Below are positions 30,120-40,682 of a stretch of 64,000 nt of DNA, piece after piece (positions within the stretch are counted from its first letter, which is position 1; each line of letters opens with the position of its first letter). The stretch covers positions 2,216,660 to 2,280,659 of the forward strand of contig BFEA01000070.1 in the NCBI GenBank assembly GCA_003427395.1. Reading direction: 5' to 3'. Below the pieces are notes generated by a model. The model did not search any database. It saw only the letters and a program-made list of their open reading frames with translations, and had not been told where the DNA came from. This DNA comes from Chara braunii (Eukaryota > Streptophyta > Charophyceae > Charales > Characeae). Position numbers and translations under genes: made by a program.

Positions 30120-30545
30120 AAATGCTCCAGTCTATTCGTAGGGAGCAGCACGTGCATTGGAAATCTGCGTCACTCGAAATTGGGTTTACGGCTTATTGGA
30201 AATCTGCTTTGCTCGAAATCGGGTTTAATTTTTGAGGTGATTTACACTTCTTGACATTTTTTAGCTTTAGGGTTAGGGATGGACCTGCCACTTATAATCG
30301 GATGATATCCTGGAGATCATCCAGAATGACTGGCTTGATGTTGCCCTCCGTCAAGCATGTCATTTTGGACAATCTTCTTCTGCTGCAGCCCACAGTAGGC
30401 TTGCCTCCCTCTGTCGTCTTTTGACTCAAATTCCCTTCGGCTGTTAGATCGAAGAGAGTGGGATATCTGGCTTATTGGAAATCTGCTTTGCTTGAAATTG
30501 GGTTTAATTTTTTGAGGTGATTTACACTTCTTGACGTTTTTTAGG
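29915..30545. repeat. Tandem duplication of about 300-360 bp
   Basis: Copy 1 (29915-30270) and copy 2 (30294-30545) share GGATGATAC/ATCC ... ATCATNNAGAATGAC, GCAGCCCACA, CTTTTGACT and GAGGTGATTTACACTTCTTG. Copy 1 is longer because it contains a retroposon insertion at 30096-30154. Confidence 0.8.
30084..30166 (-). mobile_element. 59-bp tail-only retroposon with 12-bp target duplication
   Basis: CATTGGAAATCT is found at 30084-30095 and 30155-30166. Between them are about 20 T and a 38-base core fragment (AAACAAATGCTCCAGTCTAT, then TCGTAGGGAGCAGCACGTG). On the minus strand this is only the final part of the core followed by poly-A, which defines the extreme 3' end of the family. Confidence 0.93.
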
Positions 30546-31020
30546 TTTTTTTTTAATTAGTCCTTAATTGGGAATGCATTTTGTGTTTAGCATCCGCTTT
30601 TACCTATCATCTTCTGACTGTTGTGGATTGACCTTTTCTGCTGTGGAGCGACTTGTTGCGTGGAGTGCCTCGCCTGCCCCCGCGGAGCAGGGTGAGTGAC
30701 CCTTTATTCTCCATCGTCGTGTACGTGGAACCACCTACCTGTGACTGGCAACAGTTGCTGGTCTGACAGGCAGAATGAAAATTTGTCGTTTTGATGGTTT
30801 TGTTGCTCATCTGGGATCTGTTGACGCTTTGAGTAGAATGAACATTTGCAGGGGCCTACGGGAATGACGGGCCTGATGCTACTGCCCACATTGGTCCTAC
30901 CACTCTCGATGACCCCTGCCTGCTTGCCTCCTTGCTGCTACAGATTACCTCGTCTTGGTCACGTAGTGGACGGTGCAGCACTAAATTACGACATAAAGTT
31001 GTTCTTTCGATGTTTAGGTT
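30546..31020. other. Unannotated region
   Basis: No gene recognised. Small frames on both strands lack family signatures. Confidence 0.4.
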
Positions 31021-31343
31021 ATTCAGGATTGATTACTGGCAGATTAGGGTTAACTTTCACATTAGATTAGGGTTATCGGAATAGGAGATGTGTGTGTGTG
31101 CAACTTTGTAGAAAAAAAAGGTAGACCGGTAAGATGATTTTGTTTTTGTTGGTTTTTTTATAGATCCTTCTGTTCTGTGTGGAATTCAGGATTGATTACT
31201 GGTAAATTAGGGTTAACTTTCACATTAGATTAGGGTTATTGGAACAGGATATGTGCATGTGTGCAACTTTGTTAACTTGGCAATTAGGGTAGACCAGTGA
31301 GATGGTTTTGTTTTGTTGGCCTTCTTATAGATCCTTTTGTGTT
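31021..31343. repeat. 163-bp direct tandem duplication
   Basis: ATTCAGGATTGATTACTGGY occurs at 31021 and 31184, and both copies end near TATAGATCCTTYTGTKTTGT. Telomere-like TTAGGGTTA occurs inside each, but only once per unit. Confidence 0.88.
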
Positions 31344-31965
31344 GTGTGAAGTTGCGGTTGGGGATCGGTTTGGCCGAAAGTGCCTTGTCTAGCTCCGCAT
31401 GGCCATGGCATAAATGTGAGGGACGTTGGGCCCGTTTCCCAACTTATAATTAAAAATATAAAAAAAACCTCCAAAAAATAAAAAAATAAACAAAAATAAA
31501 CAAAAATAAAAAAATAAAAAACTTTCCTTGCCAAGCCTCGATTGCACTGCGCGTCAACAATGATGAACCAGCACTGGCCTTCTTTTGGTTGGCGCCGCCA
31601 CCCACTTTGTTCCGGTCAACTGACCCCCGAAACTTGTGACCACATGCATGCCGTGTCAGAGAAAAATTGTTGGGAAACAAACTGGTGCGTTCTTTCCTTT
31701 CATTCTTTTTGTTACTTTCTTAAGGTTTCTCTTGCCTTCTGTCTTTCAGCTGCTTTCCGTGATTCGAGTCTCTGGTCCAAGGCTCAACCCATTGGTGTAG
31801 TTGTGTGTGAGCTACCTCCACCTGTGTCCCATAATGGTCCACTTGCACGCTTGAACAAGGAGGGAGATAAAGGAAGGGGCGGGCCAAAGAGAGCAGTTAT
31901 GTTAGTTTATTTTTGGAAAACACTTTATGGATTGTTTTTATTTATAGTTTTATTTTTAATATTCC
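31344..31965. other. Unannotated region with a core fragment and A-rich tail
   Basis: GGGACGTTGGGCCCGTTTCC (about 31421-31440) followed by AAAAATAAA-type sequence (31447-31520) is a plus-oriented core fragment with tail. The remainder, to 31960, is unrecognised. Confidence 0.5.
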
Positions 31966-32663
31966 TTTTTTTTTTTTTTTTTTTTTTCCTAAACAACACA
32001 CCTCCCTGCAATGCCGGAGGTGCTGATAAGAGCAGACACCACTAGCACCCGGGGAGGGACTCCATCTATTGGTGGGGAGCATCACCTGCTGGAAAACGGG
32101 TCCAGCGTCCCATTACAGATTGCAAATGATATGAGAATAGGCTGAATCAGAGGAGATAGTTGTGAGCCCTGCCAGCATTGATTACTCTGGCAACCAGAGA
32201 ATTGACTGTGCAGGTTGCTAAGGGAGGGGAAAGAACCTCTTCACCCCAGTACCAGGCGCCGGATGTCCATTGCTAAAGAATTAGTTCCTCTCACCCTCAT
32301 TGAAAAACTGAGTACAAACTGAGTACCAAAAATGAGTTAACCCCAGATTCCTTGATACGCTGAGCAGACCCATACCACTTCCTGATTTTCTCTTGTAAAG
32401 CTTCGCCTGTCCATTGCCAACCATGTCTCTTCGTGTTTCTTCCGTGTATCTTCACACAAAGGCTGCTATTGTACCAGGGCCATTAGGCAAGGAAACATAG
32501 AATGAGCAGGGTCCTCCCCGGGGGGCTCCGGGGAGGGATGTGAGGGTCATGGGGCACCTTTATGGCAACACTTCCACCAGGGACAAACCGTGGGGTGGGA
32601 AGGGATCTGGGAAATCGGAGGGAGGGCGTAATGGGAACGGGGGTTCTATACTGTTCCAATCTT

Positions 32664-34260
32664 TGAAAACTAAATGTTTTTTTTTTTTTTTTTTTTTGGG
32701 GGGGGGGGGGGGGGGAGACAATGCTCCAATCTATTCGTGGGGAGCCACACGTGCTGGGAACCAGGCCCAGCGTCCCATTTGAAACATGAAACATGTTTGA
32801 GAACATATACAGAAAAACTTTGAGATACCGGGACTCTTACCCGGTTTTGTTTGAAAATAGGATCATGATCAATTACTAGCCTATTCGATGAAGAACCCCA
32901 CGAGATAGGCTAAAATTCAAAAAAGGTCTGAAAAAATCTGAAAGAATATGAGGAGAAAAAATATGAGAAGTTTCCTTCTAAACTGCACAAATTCTGAACT
33001 TTTTTAGAAAAGATCGCCACCACAAAGGTCCTACAAATGCTCAAAACCCTCAGAATCCCAAGCAATCGCTTCTAAAATTCTTCCAACAGTGTCTTACTCC
33101 CTGCCGGGCTCTTCTAGGCCTCATACCCCCACCCTGTTGGGTTACAGAGCAACACGACTCGCCCCAGCTCCGACCAGCGTCATCCCAGCAACAACCCTTA
33201 GTTGTCCCCTGGAATGCCCACCCCAAAGCATTCCCAGATCTCTCTACCAGGCCTCACACTCCTGCATCAGTAGGTTACAGGGCAACACCCCAGTACCGGC
33301 CAGCGTTGTTCTGGCATCGAACATCGCAGATCACTGAGTATAACAACAATGGAGCCTCCTAAAATGAGTTGCTAGGAGTCCCCAGAATCACCAATCATTT
33401 GTAAGACCACCATTGACGACCATGTTTTTTTAGAACTATTGAAGAAATTCAAGAGAATTAAAGGAGAGGTGAAAAAACCATGAATGACTACTCACCTCTT
33501 TTCGAATGCTCAGAACCCCTAGACTTCCAAACAAGACTCTCTAAAATTGTCCAACACTGTCTTATTCCCTGTCGAGCTCTCCTAGGCCGCACACTCCCAC
33601 CTGGCTAAGTTACAGACCAACACGACTCGCCCCAGCCCAGCCAGCGTCGTCCCAACAGCTATCCTTGGTTGGGCCTTGGAATGCCCACCCCAAAGCATCC
33701 CCAAATCTCTCTACCAGGCCTCACGCTCCTGCAATCAGCAGGTTACAGGGCAACACCCCAGCACCGGCCAGCGTCGTTTTGGCATCGAACAACCTTAGAT
33801 CCATGAACGCATCAGTATCAAACAGCCTAAAGGGAGTTGCTAGAAGTCCCCAGAATCCTAAAACATTCTCTCTTTTCTTTAACAAAATTCAATGCTATTT
33901 GAGGTAAATTTGAGAGACTATCCACCAGGGAAAATCCCAACAATTGTTTTCAAATACTCTAAAGCGCCATAGGGTCCTAACACCCTCGAAGCCCGCAGAC
34001 ACTGTCTTATTCCCTACCAAGATCTACCAAGCCTCTCACCCCCGCTATAGGTTACAGGGCAAGGCAACTCAACCCGGCTCCGGACAGCATCGTCTTCGAT
34101 AGGAACCCTTGATTGTCCCATGAAATGCCCCCCCTAGGTATTCCCAGATCTCTCTACCAAGCCTCAAGCTCCTGCTGTCAACAAGTTACAGGGTCGACCC
34201 CCCAACACCGGTCAGCATCGTTCTGGCATCGAACAACCGTAGATCCATGAAAACTAAATG
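32664..34260 (-). mobile_element. Composite retroposon copy B3, complete with 13-bp target duplication
   Basis: TGAAAACTAAATG is present at 32664-32676 and 34248-34260 and brackets an insert of 1571 bp (32677-34247). Read on the minus strand, the insert runs: three tandem subrepeat units, the GAGATACC module, the core with stem-loop GCTGGG/CCCAGC (32753-32771), a C-run, then 21 A. It sits in the C-terminal coding part of LINE copy E: the LINE frame reads DYHLVF on one side and VFKDWNSIEPPFPLRP on the other. This copy defines both ends of the family: non-coding, poly-A tailed, inserted by target-primed reverse transcription. Confidence 0.95.
33085..34247. repeat. Three tandem subrepeat units, period about 450 bp
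   Basis: Units begin near 33090, 33550 and 34000. Each has the two-half organisation GGTTACAGAGCAAC ... CCAGCGTCRT and AGATCTCTCTACCA ... GGTTACAGGGCAACACCCC. Spacers between units are diverged. This is the most complete array in the window. Confidence 0.85.
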
Positions 34261-34477
34261 GTAATCTCTCATTCCGTCTAATTCTCTCAGCCCTTCTCCC
34301 TGATCCCCGTTCCATTCTACCTTTGCAATTCATCCCTCCCTTTCCTCTCCTAACCAGTCAGAGCAAAAAGTCGTAATTCGTGTCCTGACATCTCTCATTT
34401 ACCTAAACTGGTCCAGTTACATTTTTGTGTCCAACCATCTACGCATGAGCTCAAGGTGAATTTGTTGCTGAATCTAT

Positions 34478-36121
34478 TCAGTAATTTCGGTACCCTCCAC
34501 TCATACCTTTTCCATTGCCAGAGTGCATCTTTGCCACCATAGTGCCCATATCACTGCCCTCCTTCCCAGTCTGTACATGTTCCCAACAAAGGTCGAGGTT
34601 GTTCCTGCCAGCGGCCAGTGTCCTGCCAATATGGCTTGCCATGACCAAGGTTAGGAGATGTCTGGTTCCACTTTCCTCCATATGCGGTCCCACCATCTCC
34701 ATATATATTGTGCAATTGGACACTGCATGAAAATGTGTTCAATAGTTTCTGCTTTCTTGTGGAAGGGAAAGAGGCTTTGACATCGCTGGCACAATGGGAG
34801 CAACAAGCCTTTTTGTTCAAGGTTTGTTCGGTCAGTCAACCACTCGTTGGTTGTCAGACACCGGTGGGCTATCTGCCACTGCAGGGAGGTAATCTTCATG
34901 CGTTTGTGCTTTTGTTCTTTAAACCATTTAATTAGAGTTAAAAGAGCATGATCCACGTTTAATTGTCTTGCCCATCAGTTATTAATTGTGTCCCTTAGAC
35001 GCCGTTTGGGTCTAAGCATTTTATAGGCTGTCTTGACCGAAAGCTGGTGCAAACTAATGTGACTTGTTCCTGGGGGATTCCTATTTTGGGGGAATTGCCA
35101 GACCCATTCCACCAGATCAATGGTCAGATCTTGGATTGGCTTGTCTGGCTGGAACGCCACTTTTCGTCTTTTTTCTTCGATTGCCCTCACGCGGTATGTT
35201 GACGCCCTATCCTTCCATTCGAAGGGAATTCTAGTTCCTTGGAGAATGCTGTATTAGCAATGTCGTAAGACTCAGCTAACACAGTTTGACGTGACACCAT
35301 ATGTATCAATCCCACTCTCGGTGGGGTCTCTGAGTTTGCGACCCAATAGCCTTCTCTCAAGGAGGGGCCACGTTTGAGGATTCAGTATCATTCTAGAGGG
35401 ATGATTTCAATAAGATTTTCCAGTGTTTCTTCAATGTGGTGCTCATATCTCAAGGTTGACCGCAACTGTTCCCCTGTTTTCCAGTCTTGCCTCTCATTGT
35501 CCTATAAGTCTCATACCCTAAGTATGTCGTGCTTAACCCACTTCTTCCAGGGTGAAGCCGAGCTCGTCATGACACAACCCTTTGTGTCTGTCACCCATCT
35601 ATTCCCAAAGAGGGGTTGGCGATGAACCTCCTCCCAGCGGTCGGGGCAGGTTTTGTCTGGGAGTGAGAGTTTGCGCCATGTTTCAACAAGGATGGCCAGA
35701 ATTTGTCCAGCCTTTGCCCGTCACCCTCCCCCTCCTCCCTTCTATATGAAAGTTTACGTAGGATTGACCAAAATCGGTCTTCCAGCCAAGTGAGTGGGTG
35801 GATCGTATGGGGGGCAGCAGGGGCCAAACGGGCCAGGTGCTCCAGGGCTAGAACACTCCACGAGCTTTGAGGGGTCATAATTAGTTTTTTTATCCATTTT
35901 ATTTGCAATGTCTGTGCCTGCGTGGCTGGGTCGATAATTCCCAAGCCTCCTCCTACTTTTGGTTGAATAATCGAGTCCCATGCCACCCAGCTTATCACAT
36001 GCTCCAGCTCTCCATCCCCTCTCCACAAGAAGGTGGTTGTCTTTTTCCTTAAACTCCTCAAGTCCGTGTTGCTCAATGGCCACAACGGAGACTTATACCA
36101 AAGGGATGCAAAAGACCACAT
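34478..36121 (-). pseudogene. LINE copy E connecting and zf-RVT regions
   Basis: The frame 36121-35591 covers the connecting domain (WSFASLWYKSPLWPLS, then AWDSIIQPKVGGGLGI). 35190-34975 and 34956-34651 carry zf-RVT, with C-x2-C in PLCQRCQ and H...C in ETIEHIFMQCPIAQ, followed by WRWWDRIW. Frame changes between these pieces mark it as a pseudogene. Confidence 0.82.
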
Positions 36122-36281
36122 TATTGAGCGTCAGGACCCTCCCGAAGAGAGAAACGGGTTTATTTTTCCAACTGCTCAGTTTGTGCAGGGCTGGGGTGCA
36201 CATTCATTCGTCGTTGGCTGATGGTTGTCCTTCTGCCGTCATGGATACCCCCATAATTCTTATTGGGTTCTCCAAAGGCAT

Positions 36282-37531
36282 TCATGCAATGCGTGATGAT
36301 TCCGGGGGGCGCCCGCCTTGGTGGTGAATCCACCATCCTTGTATTTTGGATCCCCAGTTCACTACCATGTCCGAAACCTCGGCAAACCTTTTCATCACTC
36401 GCTGGATTTTCTCCATGTTACGGTGCGTGGCCTCCGTCATTATCGTTACATCGTCCACAAACAAGGAACATACCGGGATTGCTTCCTCCGGGATGGATGT
36501 AATCCGTATTTTGGTGATGTTCTTATTTGTTTGAAGGTTGGTAGCTACTGCCTCCATAATGACAAGGAAAAGGAAGGGGGCAATAGGGTTTCCTTGGCGG
36601 ACCAAACGTTCTAAATGCAGAGGTGGCGTGAGGTTTTCATTGACTTGTATACATGTGGTGGCGTTTTGGTGCAGGATTTGTATCCAGCGTCTAAAATCCG
36701 GACCAAAATTCATTTTTTCGAGACATTTATCCAAGAACAGGTAGTCCACATGGTCATATATTTGGCGCGAGTGTTTTGTGAGCTGGAGGATCTCGTTAAT
36801 CAACAAGATGTTTTCTTGTATATTCCTATTTTCCATGAAACCGGTTTGTGTCGGATGAATGATATCCTCCATTATCGGGATCATCATGTTTGTCAGAGCC
36901 TTGGAAAACATTTTGTAGACCACCGTGAGGAGTGTTATTGGTTTGTAGTTCCTAAGATCTATTTTACCGTTTTTTTTTTATATAAGAGCGTTAGTACCCC
37001 TTGCCCTACCCTTTCTCTCATCTCTCCTCTGAGTCATACTTCATTGTAGAAATCCATAATTTCCTGGCCCATAAAATCCCAGGTGGCTTCCCATAATTCT
37101 TTGGAGAAACCATCTATTCCGGGAGCCTTGTCCTCCTTCATTTGGAGAAGGGCGGTCCATATGTCATTCTTGGAGAGTGAGGTTTCTAAAGCGATACGTT
37201 GTTTAAACGTTAATGTCTTGTTGACGGGTTCTAAAAACTTGTTGATTAAATGGTCGTGGTATGACATATCGAATTTGTCTACGTGTAACGAGAAGAGGTC
37301 TTTGTAAAAGTTGTATGTTATCTTGGTGCAGCGAGCCGTGGTTGTGGCCGGCTCTGCTGCCCTGGCATTTGGTTCGTAAAGTGCTTCAATTGTGGTCATG
37401 TGGGTATGTGCTTTGGTCAGACTAAACAAGTGAGCATCCATCACTCCTTCGGTGGAGAAACAGGACAGCCGAGCCCTCATTTGGGCACTTTGCCATCTAT
37501 ATTGAGCATATTTGTACAGTTGAGCTCTCAA
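36282..37531 (-). pseudogene. LINE copy E reverse transcriptase
   Basis: The frame 37531-37034 has the finger motif KEDKAPGIDGFSKEL typical of LINE RTs. The frame 36923-36282 (213 residues) continues with HPTQTGFMENRNIQENILLI, LERLVRQGNPIAPFLF and the catalytic box FVDD (residues 156-159, a variant of FADD). Between HSRQIY and DHVD the motif A segment with its catalytic Asp seems shortened, so activity is unlikely. A frameshift near 36950-37030 separates fingers from palm. Confidence 0.85.
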
Positions 37532-37570
37532 ATCCTGTATGTGGTTTAGTAATTCCTTAGATTCTTGTCC

Positions 37571-37873
37571 CTACCCTTGCGAAATCTGCTCTTGTTCTGC
37601 GTTTACCAGGTGTTGCATAATTGTGACTTCTTGTTGGTGTCTCTGAACGGCCAGGTGTTTGGAATATTTGTTACATTTTTTCGTCATGAAGAACAAATCA
37701 TTGTTGAACCAAGTGAATTGTGATGCATGTTTGGGGCGGTGGTCCTTCCAGTAGTCCCAGGCGTGCCTTAGGTACTTTTGAAAGGAGTTGGTTTTGAGTA
37801 AGGAAGTGTTCATTTTGTAATAACTGGCCCCTTGGTCCAAACGTTTCCGAAAGGTCCACGCTGCCGTGCACAT
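37571..37873 (-). pseudogene. LINE copy E linker upstream of RT
   Basis: A 100-residue frame (FRKRLDQGASYYKMNTSLLK ... HAWDYWKDHRPKHASQFTWF) in the position of the endonuclease-RT linker. It has no catalytic motif. It is kept as part of the LINE on position and orientation. Confidence 0.55.
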
Positions 37874-37905
37874 TCTGTGATCCTTCTTAGTATATATTTT
37901 CCTCC

Positions 37906-38356
37906 TCTATCTCATCTATCTCATCCTTTCGTTACTCTATGTACAATACGGGGGAACACCATCCAAACCTGAAACTCTCTCTGCCCAGCCTACGGGCTCA
38001 CGGGCCCACGGGGTAGGTTGGCACCACAACAGTGGTCCGAGAACAAGGGTTGTATCAGTCCCTCATCACAATGATGCATTGTCGGTTTCCTGGTGATCAG
38101 GCATTGCCGGCGGGGGAAACCGGGAAACCGGCAATGCGAGTGTCGAGTATCTTTGCTCAGTCACTCATGCCTCCCCATATGCCGTAACCTTGATCCCCAT
38201 GGTGTCCCCCATAGTATTGCTATGGAGGCTTCATCTATTGGTGGCGAGCATCAAAATTTTGATTCAATCTGTCTCCTTCTCAGCAGTGTGATCACCAGTG
38301 CTACTCAAACTTTCATCACACACCCTCTATCTTGAGCTGTGTTTACCCTGGTTGGA
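37906..38356. other. Unannotated region
   Basis: No gene recognised. GCTTCATCTATTGGTGGCGAGC near 38226 is a lone core fragment. A GGGAAACCGG/GCAATGC repeat lies near 38105-38140. Confidence 0.45.
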
Positions 38357-38460
38357 ACCCGGATTTTATTTTATTTTTTATTTTTTTTGCGTAGGGGTCA
38401 TGCTCATCTTCTCTGTATTGTCCCGATTTTAACGGATGTCCCGAAGGACACCCGGATTTT
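38357..38460 (-). pseudogene. U6 snRNA retropseudogene with 11-bp target duplication
   Basis: On the minus strand bases 38449 down to about 38389 read as the first about 60 nt of U6: GTCCTTCGGGACATCCG, TAAAAT, ACAATACAGAGAAGAT and then AGCATGACCCCTACGCA. The RNA stops there and an A-rich tail follows (T-rich 38368-38388 on plus). ACCCGGATTTT flanks the unit at 38357-38367 and 38450-38460. The 3' truncation with poly-A and target duplication is the classic form of a LINE-mobilised U6 copy. It is not expected to be transcribed. Confidence 0.93.
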
Positions 38461-38568
38461 TCTGAGCAGTGAGCAAGCAACCTACAACATCTGTGGGTCA
38501 CAGTGGATGTTAGATAAACCACTGTAAAATTTGAGTCATGCAACTATGGCACATAGAAACCAAGACTT

Positions 38569-38760
38569 CCTTTTTTTTTTTTTTTTTTTTTTTTAANTTT
38601 GTGTACGGGAAACCTACTTAGCGAGGTGATAAGAGCACTTCCGTTAAGTAGGTCCCAGCGTTGAATGCTCCATCTATTGGTGGGAAGCTGCACCTGCTGG
38701 AAAACGGGTTCAACGTCCCTGTACAATACTGAGAATGTATCCACTGGAAATCGGGTTCAG
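38569..38760 (-). mobile_element. LINE 3' tail copy, 5'-truncated
   Basis: A T-run (38571-38594, N at 38597), then a GGTGATAAGAGCA segment and the core (CTCCATCTATTGGTGGGAAG and onwards, 38667-38720) with a decayed stem-loop. A partial second core (GGAAATCGGGTTCAGCGTCC) follows at 38744-38763. Confidence 0.75.
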
Positions 38761-38763
38761 CGT

Positions 38764-39700
38764 CCCTATGCAGAGATGTGTTGATAACTCCACCTACCAA
38801 TATCCATATTAACCATTATATGTCAGATGATGGAAGGACCCTATCCAACTGATGAACAGTATCTCAAAAACAAACTCAGGCACCGAGCCCAATCTAATAA
38901 GGTCTGGTTGACTATCAATTACATCCCATTTACTTATAGCTTTATGCAGGGACTGTTACGTCATTGTTGACAGTACCCGTGTGCTTCATGATTTGCATTT
39001 GAGTTTGTTCCTAGTTGTGCTTCTTGTCCCAAAATGACACGTATTGGGTGGGATATGGTGAATCAAGCCCCTTACACCTTTCCTCTATCCAAACACACCG
39101 ATAAACCCATTTAACCCATTAACTCTATGCCCTAACCCATTTCACCCATTAACTTTATGGACATCCCTTGTTCCCACCCTCCCGTAGCCTAAAAAAACAG
39201 TCGATTACTATGGGGTGGCCTCAGCTGCCTCTTGTTCCCACCCACCCATAAACCCATGTCATAATGTCATTATATCATTGTGTCTTCACAATGTCGCGTT
39301 GTCGTTATATTGCCATGTACAAGTACGGTCTGGATCTGTTTCCACTGCTCTGGCACCCTTCCAGCTGTGAGGAACGGTTTGTTGTTCGAGAGTCGATATA
39401 TAGTGGGGGTTGGCTGCATCTTCTATCTCTGGGGAGAAATCCCCTCTGCTGCACCACCTGTGGGAAGTCCCTGCTTGGCCGGCCTTCTGCGATGGGATTA
39501 GGAAGCGGGTGTGGTCGGGAAGGGAGGGGAGGGGGGGTAGTAGGGCAGGACTGAGGGAAGGGTTAGGGGGAGAGATTGGAAAGGTCCAAGAGAGAGTCTC
39601 AGAGAGGGTTAGGAGCTGTGAGGGGGGATATCAGGCCGGGAGAAGGACGAAGTTGGTCAGTTGGAATGAGACCTAAAAATGGCATCTTGGTAATCGTTCT
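38764..39700. other. Unannotated region, G-rich at the end
   Basis: No recognised gene. ACCCATTAACTYTATG is repeated near 39110-39160. 39500-39640 is purine-rich (GGGAGGGGAGG) and may be the decayed 3' UTR of LINE copy F. Confidence 0.4.
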
Positions 39701-40250
39701 CATTGTGGTTCCGTCAGTATCCACCGTTTCCATCGCAGCTGATTATCCTGATCCAATTCGCAGAGTTTTATGCACTGTCCACCCAGATAGAGCGAAAGTT
39801 ATCCAAGAGTACATTCCGTTTGTTTATATCTGATTCCTTCCGCAACGTATTTCTGAGCTCTTGCCAGGCGTCATGTGTGTTGACGATGATTGTTTATAGA
39901 ATCGAGGCCCGAGCCTCCATGAAACCATATGTATGTTGCTCGTGCTCATGCGCACAACTCATTCCCCACACAACCATTAGCATTGGTAGTCTTGTTACCG
40001 CCAGCAAGTTGAGGTTAAATGGTGTCCACCTGTCCCTTTGTGGGGGCATTTCCCCCAAAAGGATGATCTTGAGGTCCCATGATAGGTGGTTGCCAGTTAG
40101 ATGATGCCATCCTGCATCCCACCATTGCCAGAGCTGAGCGACCATTGTGCAGTCCACCAGGCAGTGTTCGAGTATAGCTCGTTTCATAGCCAGCGTTAGA
40201 GCGAGCGCTGGCGGGCGGGCGGCGAGGCGCTGGCTGTGTGTGAGTGGCAT
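39701..40250 (-). pseudogene. LINE copy F, 3' part (zf-RVT remnant)
   Basis: The minus frame 40250-39894 contains LEHCLVDCTMVAQLWQWWDA, the H...C half of zf-RVT followed by the conserved W-WW motif, and continues into the region that aligns with the C-terminal part of copies B and E. The matching first half of the domain (RTNLENRGVLSPLCT) lies at 42858-42930, on the other side of composite element B4. The two fragments are one LINE split by that insertion. Confidence 0.75.
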
Positions 40251-40410
40251 CGCGTAGGTGGCTGACGAGCGAGGCGCTGGCTGGTCGGAGGTTGCAAGGC
40301 GCTGGCTTCATGTCAGGGGCGAGGCATTGGCTGCGTGGGAGCAATGAGACGCTGGCTGCTGGCAGGGAGCGAGGTGCTGACAGATCCTGGAGAGCATGGC
40401 ACTAACAACG
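40200..40410. repeat. Irregular minisatellite, GCGAGGCGCTGGCT motif
   Basis: About eight imperfect copies of a 12-15 base motif (GAGGCGCTGGCT and variants) are spaced 15-50 bases apart from 40200 to 40380. It lies near the presumed 5' end of composite element B4. Confidence 0.65.
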
Positions 40411-40668
40411 TCAGGCGCTAGCTCTGGGTGACAGGTGGGATGTTGTTTGACACACGGCGGGCTGCTGAGTGTCGCCGTGTGCGGGGGCTGTGATGAGGGT
40501 CGATTAGATTGGTGATTGCGATTGACACACGCGCGGTTTCCAGAGGTGCTTGGCCAATGTCACGTTACAGGCTGACGTGGCTTTTGGCCTGAAGCACAGA
40601 GGGTTAGGAAAACGGTGGTCGTGGCTACTGTTTTCCCTGTGCTTTCCGCATGAAGTATTCCATAGCCA

Positions 40669-40682
40669 AGACCTTATAAAAG
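40669..40682 (+). promoter_or_regulatory. Possible TATA box in composite element 5' region
   Basis: CCTTATAAAAGGTGGG matches a strong TATA consensus inside the 5' part of B4. No transcript evidence. Chance occurrence is possible. Confidence 0.3.

Larger units (their letters stand above)
31966..37905 (-). mobile_element. LINE copy E, longest copy, split by a retroposon
   Basis: Minus orientation. Poly-A is the T-run 31966-31987, followed by the core with a perfect stem-loop (32088-32106) and the GCCAGCATTGATTACTCTGG hairpin module (about 32170-32215). The C-terminus is at 32580-32676. A 1571-bp insertion (32677-34247) follows. zf-RVT is at about 34650-34920, the connecting domain at 35.0-36.1 kb, the RT at 36.3-37.2 kb and an upstream linker at 37.3-37.9 kb. 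No endonuclease domain was recognised, so the copy is probably 5'-truncated near 37905. No convincing target duplication was found. Confidence 0.88.

Noticed and set aside
31021-31343. Interstitial telomere repeats (TTAGGGTTA)
   Set aside because: The motif occurs singly inside each 163-bp unit and not as a tandem array. The GATTAGGGTTAGGGTAG at about 42664 is also too short.
33085-34247. CRISPR-like array
   Set aside because: Repeats are over 100 bp, imperfect, two-part and inside a poly-A-tailed retroposon with target duplication; the genome is eukaryotic and no cas gene is present.
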